Positions 1-5,178 of a stretch of 10,565 bases of DNA are shown here, piece by piece. The stretch's first letter is position 1. Every line of letters begins with the position of its first letter. Below the pieces are notes generated by a model, which ran no database searches, had not been told where the DNA came from, and saw only the letters and a list, made by a program, of their open reading frames with translations. This DNA comes from Devosia equisanguinis (GTDB taxonomy: Bacteria; Pseudomonadota; Alphaproteobacteria; Rhizobiales; Hyphomicrobiaceae), in contig CAMDMH010000058.1 in NCBI GenBank assembly GCA_945901835.1, positions 1 to 10,565 of the forward strand, read 5' to 3'. Both the position numbers and the translations under genes were made by a program.

Positions 1-373
1 GAGCGGTCGAGCTTTCGCTCGATCGGTCGCGACGCAGTTGCGGACCTGCAGGACCGGCCTCTCGAGGCTGAACCTCGAGGCCGAAGGCTGAAAGACAACA
101 GGCCTGAAGCGAATACGCCCATGGTGACGCCACGCCCAGCAAGACAGCGGCTTAACTTGACCGCTCCACCGGGCCTTGCGCGACAAGCTCACCGCGATCG
201 ACGTGCAATAACGCAAAGCTGACATCGACGTCGTCGTCGCCCCTGTCGAACTCGACGCCCCACACATTTGCATGCACAGCCGGCGCATGCACAGCTGGAA
301 AGACACGCTGGAACGAGCTGTTCCATCCGTACGCGGCACTCCTGTGCCGATGGTTCACAGCAATGTACCGAAA
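1..373. other. Gene-poor stretch with hairpins, no supportable CDS
   Basis: No convincing gene is seen. The longest minus-strand reading frame that does not overlap the tRNA (152-358) has no ribosome binding site and starts 15 bases beyond the tRNA 3' end. It is rich in Asp and Val in its second half and I recognise no family in it. Structure is present: a 9-bp stem with a TTTC loop at 4-25 (core TCGAGC/GCTCGA), a near-perfect stem at 56-82 (GGCCTC-TC-GAGG against CCTCGAGGCC, loop CTGAA), and the 11-bp direct repeat GCATGCACAGC at 270-280 and 285-295. This lies on the 3' side of a tRNA gene, a common place for integrated elements to land, but no integrase or attachment-site duplication is visible here. 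Confidence 0.5.
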
Positions 374-450
374 TGGCGCGCCCGGCAGGACTTGAACCTG
401 CGACCACCCGCTTAGAAGGCGGGTGCTCTATCCAGCTGAGCTACGGGCGC
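374..450 (-). tRNA. tRNA-Arg (anticodon UCU)
   Basis: The minus strand reads as a complete 77-base cloverleaf. The acceptor stem pairs GCGCCCG (5' end, 450-444) with CGGGCGC (384-378), followed by discriminator G and a genomically encoded CCA (376-374). The D arm contains AGCTCAGCTGGATAGAGC, the T arm contains GGTTCAAGTCC, and the anticodon stem is CCCGC/GCGGG around the loop CTTCTAA, giving anticodon TCT (plus-strand 414-416). It decodes AGA (and AGG by wobble) as arginine, rare codons in a GC-rich genome. It starts 58 bases after the stop of the complex I subunit gene on the same strand. Co-transcription is possible: the gap has only a weak 4-bp hairpin (467-479) followed on the minus strand by a T-rich run. 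Confidence 0.97.
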
Positions 451-508
451 TGGAGAAAGAAAACTACCACGAATTGTGGCGCCACGCAGGCATGGCAGCC
501 GCAACGCC

Positions 509-814
509 TCAATGTGTCCAGGCGCCGATACGGCCGAACTTGAAGTTATCGGCGTATGCCTTGCGCACGGTCTTACGCTGTTGCGGTTCCTCGAGCGTGT
601 AGGCCAGCCCCGTGCGCACTGCGTAGGCGATCGCCTCTTCCTTGGTCTCGAAAGTCAGCTTCAACTGCTGCTTGGTGTCGCCGGAACTCGTCCAGCCCAT
701 CAGCGGATCGACCTCACGGGCAGCCTCCTGCTCATGCTCGAGCACCCAATCCTTGGTGCGCCCAAGACCCGACTGCATGGCGGATTTCGTCGGCTTGTAG
801 ATGCGGGCTGTCAT
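509..814 (-). CDS. ETC complex I subunit, NDUFS4 (18 kDa) family
   Basis: This 101-residue protein matches the alphaproteobacterial homologue of mitochondrial complex I accessory subunit NDUFS4 (ETC_C1_NDUFA4 Pfam family). The subunit sits on the peripheral arm of NADH:ubiquinone oxidoreductase and stabilises the NADH-oxidising module; it is not catalytic. Recognisable stretches are the start MTARIYKP, the central DPLMGWTSSGD, then a TFETKEEAIAYA helix, and the C-terminal YADNFKFGRIGAWTH ending. The frame is open upstream to 910. I chose the ATG at 814 because it gives the usual family length of about 100 residues and has AAGGA at 819-823 (4-base spacer), whereas the ATG at 826 has no ribosome binding site. 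It has its own promoter, is far from any nuo operon, and is followed by tRNA-Arg. Identification is by sequence resemblance and strong. Confidence 0.93.
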   Translation of the reverse strand: MTARIYKPTKSAMQSGLGRTKDWVLEHEQEAAREVDPLMGWTSSGDTKQQLKLTFETKEEAIAYAVRTGLAYTLEEPQQRKTVRKAYADNFKFGRIGAWTH

Positions 815-890
815 GACGTCCTTCATGCGCTGGATGCGGGTTTCGGCAACGCCAAACGGCGAACTAAAAAGCGTGACGGAAACGCACCGG

Positions 891-919
891 GTTGTACCCA
901 AACCGGCCAATCCTGTCCA
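891..919 (-). promoter_or_regulatory. Sigma70-type promoter of the NDUFS4-like gene
   Basis: On the minus strand, TGGACA (919-914) and TACAAC (896-891) are separated by exactly 17 bases, matching the -35 (5 of 6) and -10 (4 of 6) consensus. Transcription would start near 884, leaving a leader of about 70 bases before the ATG at 814. The position between the dehydrogenase stop and this gene argues for independent transcription. Prediction only. Confidence 0.55.
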
Positions 920-921
920 CG

Positions 922-943
922 GGGCGAAACGCGCGCTTCACCC
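922..943 (-). terminator. Possible hairpin ending the dehydrogenase transcript
   Basis: GGGCGAA (922-928) pairs with TTCACCC (937-943) with one G-U type mismatch, a 7-bp stem lying 6 bases past the dehydrogenase stop codon. There is no T-tract after it on the minus strand, so it may be a weak or Rho-assisted end, or only an mRNA 3' stabilising hairpin. Confidence 0.3.
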
Positions 944-948
944 GAAGG

Positions 949-1926
949 TCACATCGCCACGTTGAGCGGCTTCCCGCCCTTCAGCGTCCGCTCCACGTTC
1001 TCCCAAGACGATCTGAAGAGGATCGCCGACGCCTGCCGCGAGACGCCGGCGATATGCGGGGTCAACAGCAGCCGGTGCGCAGCCTCTCCCGAAACGTGCA
1101 GCAGAGGATTGTCCGCACCCGGCGGCTCCGTCGAATAGACGTCCACTGCCGCCCCGCCGAGATGGCCATCCACGAGGCTCGCCACCAGTGCGGCCTCGTC
1201 GACGATCCCCCCTCGCGCCGCATTGATCAGTAGCGCGCCTTTCTTCATGCTGGCCAGCTGTGCAGCCCCGATCAGGCCTGTCGTCGCAGCAATGAGCGGC
1301 ACGTGCAGCGTCACGACGTCCGCTTCCGCCAGTAGACCGTCCAGCGGCAACGGCACATAGCCCGCTTTCGCGGCAGCTTCGGCCATCGGTGGATTGGGAT
1401 CAAAATAGACGATCCGGCTGCCACGCGCCGCGAACGCCGCGGCAACCGCCATTCCGATCGTACCCAATCCCACAACGCCCACGGACCGCCCGTCGAGGCC
1501 AGCGAGGTTGTCAGCCATCATCCGGGCGCGGAACTGAACGTATCGGCCAGCCTTGATCTCCGCGCTCGACCAAGACATCCGCCGTGACAAATCCAGGGCC
1601 GCGCCGACGCAATACTCCGCAACCGCGTTGTTGCTGCCGCCAGGAACGTTAGCCACAGAAATCCCGAGCCGCTTCATGGTCGTGGCGTCCAGCCGGTCGA
1701 GACCAGCGCCTGTCACCTGAACGAGCCGCAGCTTCGTGCCCTCGAACAGCTCCGGCGCCAGCTTGGGCCCCACCGCTGGAATTACCAGCGCGTCCGCCAG
1801 CTTCATCGCAGCCGCCAGATCGGTATCGGTCGGCCCCATGTAGCGAATCTCGAGCCCCTGGGGCGGAACGACCCCGATCCGCAGAAAGTCGGCCTCTGGC
1901 CGCAGACATAAAACGCGAAAAGTCAT
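949..1926 (-). CDS. D-2-hydroxyacid dehydrogenase, NAD-dependent
   Basis: This 325-residue protein belongs to the D-isomer-specific 2-hydroxyacid dehydrogenase family (glyoxylate/hydroxypyruvate reductase, phosphoglycerate dehydrogenase, D-lactate dehydrogenase), which reversibly reduces 2-keto acids with NAD(P)H in the cytoplasm. Length is typical. The substrate-domain motif VTGAGLDRLD is at 71-80, the Rossmann motif GLGTIG at 153-158, and an Asp (176) ending the following strand suggests NAD over NADP. The catalytic triad is intact: Arg238 in NAARGG, Glu267 in STEPP and His291 in TPHIAG. The exact substrate cannot be read from the sequence. The ATG at 1926 fits the family N-terminus (FRVLCLRPE), but the nearest Shine-Dalgarno-like GGAG is about 13 bases upstream, so initiation may be weak. 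It is divergent from the thioredoxin gene across a 272-bp gap containing a dyad. Confidence 0.9.
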   Translation of the reverse strand: MTFRVLCLRPEADFLRIGVVPPQGLEIRYMGPTDTDLAAAMKLADALVIPAVGPKLAPELFEGTKLRLVQVTGAGLDRLDATTMKRLGISVANVPGGSNNAVAEYCVGAALDLSRRMSWSSAEIKAGRYVQFRARMMADNLAGLDGRSVGVVGLGTIGMAVAAAFAARGSRIVYFDPNPPMAEAAAKAGYVPLPLDGLLAEADVVTLHVPLIAATTGLIGAAQLASMKKGALLINAARGGIVDEAALVASLVDGHLGGAAVDVYSTEPPGADNPLLHVSGEAAHRLLLTPHIAGVSRQASAILFRSSWENVERTLKGGKPLNVAM

Positions 1927-2048
1927 GATGAACTGCCAACTCCGATGTGGTTCCTTGAGCGACTAATGCGCCGCAGACAGCCGCGGATCAAGCGTGCCCC
2001 GGATCGCAAGCATCCCGCATCAAAAGCATGGAGCCCGACTATGCCAGA

Positions 2049-2077
2049 GATCACGCGACGAACACATCTGCGTGATC
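2049..2077. promoter_or_regulatory. Inverted repeat midway between divergent genes
   Basis: GATCACGC (2049-2056) and GCGTGATC (2070-2077) form perfect 8-bp arms around a 13-base spacer. The dyad lies almost exactly midway between the dehydrogenase start (1926) and the thioredoxin start (2199), about 122 bases from each. A third half-site GATCACG occurs at 2147-2153. The placement suits an operator shared by both directions, but no regulator gene is adjacent. Confidence 0.35.
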
Positions 2078-2164
2078 GCGTAACGAACCTCCGCCTCACT
2101 CCGAATACCACGTATGCTGAAAATCGAACTCAGGCAGACGATCCCCGATCACGATCCGCTAGCG

Positions 2165-2176
2165 GCAGGCGCCTGC
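2165..2176. repeat. 12-bp perfect palindrome in the thioredoxin leader
   Basis: GCAGGC directly abuts GCCTGC, ending 8 bases before the AAGGAG ribosome binding site of the thioredoxin gene. It could bind a dimeric regulator or be chance in GC-rich DNA. Confidence 0.3.
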
Positions 2177-2198
2177 GAAACACCAAGGAGCTTCATAG

Positions 2199-2585
2199 AT
2201 GTTCTCTCGTCGCACGCTCGTCGCACTGGCGCTGGCCTTGCCGGTCGCCTCGATCCTGCCGGCCATCGCCGCCAGCAAGTATTCGCCTGCCGTGCTCGCC
2301 GAAGCGCAGAAGTCCGGCAAGCCCATCCTCGTCGACGTGACCGCACCGTGGTGCCCGACCTGCAAGGCCCAGAAGGTCGTCCTGAAAGAACTCGACAAGC
2401 AGGCGCGCTTCAAGAACTTCGTGAGGATCGAGGTCGACTTCGACACGCAGAAGGATGCCCTGAAGGCCCTGAAGGCTACCACCCAGAGCACGCTCATCGT
2501 TTACAAGGGCGACAAGGAAGTGGGCCGGCTCGCCGGCGAGACCAGGAAGGAAGCGATCGAAGCTCTCCTCGCGAAGGCGCTCTAG
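2199..2585 (+). CDS. Exported thioredoxin-like protein
   Basis: This is a 128-residue thioredoxin-fold protein with an N-terminal export signal. Residues 1-25 hold SRRTLV, a hydrophobic run and a likely cleavage site near AIAA; the paired Arg resembles a Tat motif, though Sec export is equally possible. The mature domain carries the redox motif WCPTC (Cys52 and Cys55), preceded by KPILVDVTAP. At the position normally held by the conserved cis-proline, the sequence is TTQSTLIVY, so Ser97 replaces Pro. It probably reduces disulfides, or passes electrons, in the periplasm. AAGGAG at 2185-2190 with an 8-base spacer fixes the start, and a 12-bp palindrome (2165-2176) lies just ahead. The membrane electron donor CcdA follows on the same strand, 159 bases on, which strongly supports a joint role. 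A soluble cytoplasmic thioredoxin is unlikely given the signal. Confidence 0.9.
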   Translation: MFSRRTLVALALALPVASILPAIAASKYSPAVLAEAQKSGKPILVDVTAPWCPTCKAQKVVLKELDKQARFKNFVRIEVDFDTQKDALKALKATTQSTLIVYKGDKEVGRLAGETRKEAIEALLAKAL

Positions 2586-2647
2586 AGCAGTATCCGATCA
2601 TGGACTATCGGCGAGGGCGATCGAATGATCGGATGAAACTGCTCTAG
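2582..2647. repeat. Intergenic palindromic repeat, first hairpin
   Basis: CTAGAGCAG (2582-2590) pairs with CTGCTCTAG (2639-2647), and inside it TCCGATCAT (2593-2601) pairs with ATGATCGGA (2625-2633), giving 18 paired bases. The left arm begins inside the thioredoxin stop codon. The CTAGAGCA-type end resembles palindromic repeats dispersed in Hyphomicrobiales genomes (recalled, not searched). In mRNA it would form a strong hairpin between the thioredoxin and ccdA cistrons. Confidence 0.7.
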
Positions 2648-2672
2648 TCTCCAGGATCTCGAGGATCTTTAT

Positions 2673-2710
2673 CCGACCAGCGAATCACGAAAGCGATTCC
2701 GTCTGGTCGG
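2673..2710. repeat. Intergenic palindromic repeat, second hairpin
   Basis: CCGACCAG (2673-2680) pairs with CTGGTCGG (2703-2710), and GAATC (2682-2686) with GATTC (2695-2699). A C-G pair then closes a GAAA tetraloop (2689-2692). It ends 24 bases before the ccdA ribosome binding site. With the preceding hairpin it fills the gap between the two cistrons and may lower expression of ccdA relative to the thioredoxin, or protect the upstream message from 3' decay. Confidence 0.65.
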
Positions 2711-2744
2711 TTGATGCTCTGACCGCCTTCAACCGGAGCCCGAT

Positions 2745-3467
2745 ATGACTATCGCAACCCTCGGCCTTGCGCTGCTTTCGGGGATCCTCTCGACGCTATC
2801 CCCTTGCGTCCTGCCGCTGTTACCGATCGTCCTGGGAACGGCAGCCTCGCAACATCGCTTGGGCCCGGTAGCACTCGCCGCCGGGCTTGCGCTGAGCTTC
2901 GTAGCGATCGGCATGTTCGTAGCAACTGTCGGCTTCGCGCTCGGTCTCGACGCCGGCGTCTTCCGATACGCAGCGGCCGCGATCATGATCGTGATCGGCA
3001 TGGTGCTCGTCGTGCCGCGCATGCAAGAGCAAATCGCCGTGGCTGCCGGGCCTGCGTCGGGCTGGGCATCAGCCAAGCTCGGCACCGTCGAACAGGCCGG
3101 TCTCTCGGGCCAATTCCTCGTCGGCCTGCTTCTCGGAGCCGTCTGGAGCCCGTGCGTCGGCCCGACTCTGGGTGCCGCATCTCTTCTGGCCGCCCAAGGC
3201 AAGGACCTGCCGCAAGTGGCCCTGACGATGCTCGCTTTCGGCCTTGGAGCAGCACTCCCGCTCCTGCTTCTTGGACTGCTGTCCCGGGAAGCGATGCTGC
3301 GGCTTCGCGGTCGCATGATGAGCGCAGGCAAGACGATGAAGTCCGCGCTCGGCATTTTGCTGATCGCAGTCGGGATCATGGTCGCGTCTGACCTCGACAA
3401 GACGGTCGAGGCCAAACTGGTGGAATGGTCTCCTGCCTGGTTGACCGAGTTGACCACGCGATATTGA
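2745..3467 (+). CDS. ccdA: Cytochrome c biogenesis protein CcdA (DsbD membrane domain)
   Basis: This 240-residue inner-membrane protein belongs to the CcdA/DsbD-beta family, which carries electrons from cytoplasmic thioredoxin through a membrane cysteine pair to periplasmic thiol proteins. Six hydrophobic segments are visible, roughly residues 3-30, 40-68, 72-91, 120-150, 158-180 and 198-215. The two hallmark cysteines lie in matching motifs, LSPCVLPLLP (Cys21) and WSPCVGPTLG (Cys137), and length is typical. GGAG at 2735-2738 with a 6-base spacer supports the start. The exported thioredoxin upstream is the natural acceptor; no cytochrome c maturation genes are seen nearby, so the pair may serve a purpose other than haem attachment. 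The gene converges on the UbiD-like gene with only 18 bases between the two stops and no clear terminator. Confidence 0.93.
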   Translation: MTIATLGLALLSGILSTLSPCVLPLLPIVLGTAASQHRLGPVALAAGLALSFVAIGMFVATVGFALGLDAGVFRYAAAAIMIVIGMVLVVPRMQEQIAVAAGPASGWASAKLGTVEQAGLSGQFLVGLLLGAVWSPCVGPTLGAASLLAAQGKDLPQVALTMLAFGLGAALPLLLLGLLSREAMLRLRGRMMSAGKTMKSALGILLIAVGIMVASDLDKTVEAKLVEWSPAWLTELTTRY

Positions 3468-3485
3468 ACCGAGGAACGCCCCGAC

Positions 3486-5024
3486 CTAACGTCGCGCCTT
3501 CTCGTCGAGCGGCGTCAACCCCAGCTCCTTCCAACGTGCATGCGCAGCCTTGCGATCCTCGTCCGAGGGCCAGATCAACGGCGGGAAACGCGCACCGTCG
3601 AGCTCCGGATCGGGATCGTAGTCGAGGTTCATCGTCGCATCGATGAGAACCCGCGCCCACTTGCCCGTGCCGAACTGGGCCGCGTTGCGGTCACGCTTGC
3701 GCGTCGAGGGATCGAGGCCCGCGCCGAATGTCGAGGGCGCGATCAGCACGTCGTCCTCGCCGGCGTTCACCCGGTAGGCGATCGCCCAGTCGACGGCTCC
3801 GTAGTCGTGGATGTCGATGTCTTCGTCCACCACTGTCACGTGCTTGTAGCGCACGTGTCCGGCAGCCGAGCCCCACAACGCGTGACCGACCTGCTTGGCC
3901 TGGTTGCGATAGCTCTGCTTGATCGCGACCGTCGTGTTGATGCCCATCTGCACCGGCGGGCACCACACGTCCACGATGCCGGCCACGCCCGCGCGGTCGA
4001 GCACGTTCCACGCCACGCCTGCCCGCATGATCGACGAGCAGATGCCGTTCTCCGAATAGCTGCCCGGAAGCGCGCCTTCGATGGCGCCCGTCAGGATTGG
4101 ATTCTTGCGGTGCGTGATGCAGGTGATCTTGATGCAGGGCTTGAGGCTCTTGTCACCGGCCACGTAGCCGGTGAACTCCGCGAACGGGCCTTCCATCACG
4201 TACTCCGCCGGATCGAGCGTCAACTCGCCCTCGATCACGATTTCCGCGGAAGCTGGCACCATCAGGTCGTTGGTCTCGCATTTCACGAGATCGACGGGCG
4301 CACCGCGAATGGCGCCCATGACGTCGTACTCGCAAACGCCGCGCGTGATCGGTGCCGACGCGCAGAATCCGAATGTCGGCTCGCTGCCGATGGCGACCGC
4401 GATCGGCATACGCTTATGGCCCTGGGCCTGCCACGCCGCGACATGGTGCCCCACGTTCTGGGCCCGCCACATCAGCATAGGGATTTCGTCCTTCGAAGCA
4501 GCCATGCCGCGATAGATGCCTATGTTCTGGACGTTTGTCGTCGGATCCTTCGAGATGATTCCGGCGTAGGTGAGGATGTAGCGGCCGCCATCCGGGCGGT
4601 TCCAGATCGGTGACGGGAAATCGTCGAGATTAACGTCCTTGCCCTTGACGATCACCTCCTTGCAGGGAGCGTCCTTCACCGGGCGCGGCGCGATGCGTCC
4701 TTCGAGCACGGACCGCCCGAGCTTGACGAGTTCGCGCGGATGCGTGTCGCGCGGCAGCCCCATCATCATCGCGACGCGGCTGTAGGAAGCCAGGCCCGAA
4801 ACGAACATCCGGCCGCAGCGGCTGTCGGGCTTGTTGTAGTCCTTGATGTTGTTGAACATCAGGGCTTTGCCGGTTCCGGGCCCGAGCGCCAACCGGGTCA
4901 GCGTGCCCAGCTCGTACTTCCAGTCGACCTCGCCCTTGACCTGATCCAGCTCTCCCGCCTTGTCCAAGGCTGCAACCCAGCCCCGCAGATCTTCGTATGC
5001 GACGGGCTTGCGCTTGACTTCCAT
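3486..5024 (-). CDS. UbiD-family decarboxylase (copy A)
   Basis: This 512-residue protein is a UbiD-family (de)carboxylase. The family uses prenylated FMN to (de)carboxylate aromatic or alpha,beta-unsaturated acids in the cytoplasm. By eye against fungal Fdc1 and bacterial UbiD, the landmarks are NIGIYR (Asn167, Arg172), CEYDVMGAIRG (Glu232), and MEGPFAEFTGY (Glu278 and Glu283, the Glu pair of the catalytic site). The usual metal-ligand His appears replaced in WRAQN (186-190) by Gln or Asn. The open frame extends to 5102, but I chose the ATG at 5024 because it has GAGGA at 5034-5038 (9-base spacer) and matches where copy B becomes similar. True ubiquinone-pathway UbiD is less likely because two paralogues sit together; an aromatic acid decarboxylase is the better guess. 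No ubiX is nearby. A strong intragenic hairpin lies at 4153-4174. Confidence 0.9.
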   Translation of the reverse strand: MEVKRKPVAYEDLRGWVAALDKAGELDQVKGEVDWKYELGTLTRLALGPGTGKALMFNNIKDYNKPDSRCGRMFVSGLASYSRVAMMMGLPRDTHPRELVKLGRSVLEGRIAPRPVKDAPCKEVIVKGKDVNLDDFPSPIWNRPDGGRYILTYAGIISKDPTTNVQNIGIYRGMAASKDEIPMLMWRAQNVGHHVAAWQAQGHKRMPIAVAIGSEPTFGFCASAPITRGVCEYDVMGAIRGAPVDLVKCETNDLMVPASAEIVIEGELTLDPAEYVMEGPFAEFTGYVAGDKSLKPCIKITCITHRKNPILTGAIEGALPGSYSENGICSSIMRAGVAWNVLDRAGVAGIVDVWCPPVQMGINTTVAIKQSYRNQAKQVGHALWGSAAGHVRYKHVTVVDEDIDIHDYGAVDWAIAYRVNAGEDDVLIAPSTFGAGLDPSTRKRDRNAAQFGTGKWARVLIDATMNLDYDPDPELDGARFPPLIWPSDEDRKAAHARWKELGLTPLDEKARR

Positions 5025-5178
5025 GGGTAATTTTCCTCGACTGAGACGAGTGAGACAACGTTTCACTCGCAGCTTCCTGCATCTTGGCTTGAGCCTTTGC
5101 ACAGGGCAGCCGCAACTGTCAAAGCATGAGCATCAGGAAACGCAGCAAGACCTTCCATACCCGAGGAGCAGCCGAACG
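5025..5178. promoter_or_regulatory. Divergent control region of the UbiD pair
   Basis: These 154 bases separate the two divergent UbiD-like genes and must hold both promoters. On the minus strand a perfect TTGACA lies at 5122-5117; the best -10 at 17-base spacing, CAAAGG (5099-5094), is poor, so this promoter is tentative and may need an activator. A 23-bp imperfect palindrome lies between it and copy A. Ribosome binding sites are GAGGA (5038-5034, minus) for copy A and GAGGAG (5163-5168, plus) for copy B. I see no clear plus-strand promoter. Confidence 0.5.
5047..5069. promoter_or_regulatory. 23-bp imperfect palindrome, candidate operator
   Basis: CGAGTGAGAC (5047-5056) and GTTTCACTCG (5060-5069) are inverted copies around AAC with a single mismatch; the outer 7 bases on each side are perfect. 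It sits 23 bases from the copy A start codon, downstream of the candidate TTGACA. It could be a dimeric repressor site acting on copy A and possibly both genes, or a leader hairpin near the copy A ribosome binding site. Confidence 0.45.

Noticed and set aside
152..358. A 68-codon minus-strand frame just beyond the tRNA-Arg 3' end
   Set aside because: No ribosome binding site, start only 15 bases from the tRNA, no recognisable family. Kept only as a remark because its second half is not obviously random.
374..450. Integration site of a genomic island at the tRNA
   Set aside because: No integrase, no transfer genes and no second copy of the tRNA 3' end within the window.
467..485. Terminator between the NDUFS4-like gene and tRNA-Arg
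   Set aside because: The CCAC/GTGG stem is only 4 bp and competes with the overlapping palindrome GTGGCGCCAC; too weak to call despite the T-rich run that follows.
1923..2111. A 62-codon minus-strand frame between the dehydrogenase and thioredoxin genes
   Set aside because: Arg-rich, overlaps the true dehydrogenase start, lies over the dyad and has no family resemblance.
2113..2118. TATGCT as a -10 box for the thioredoxin gene
   Set aside because: No acceptable -35 at 16-18 bases upstream (TCCGCC region), and EcfG-type (GGAAC/CGTT) or RpoE-like spacings did not fit either.
3540..4613. A 357-codon plus-strand frame inside UbiD copy A
   Set aside because: Low-complexity Arg/His/Asp-rich product in antisense to a strongly conserved decarboxylase; a composition shadow.
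5089..5117. TTGAGC at 5089 as the plus-strand promoter of UbiD copy B
   Set aside because: No -10-like sequence at 16-18 bases downstream (GCAACT/CAACTG).
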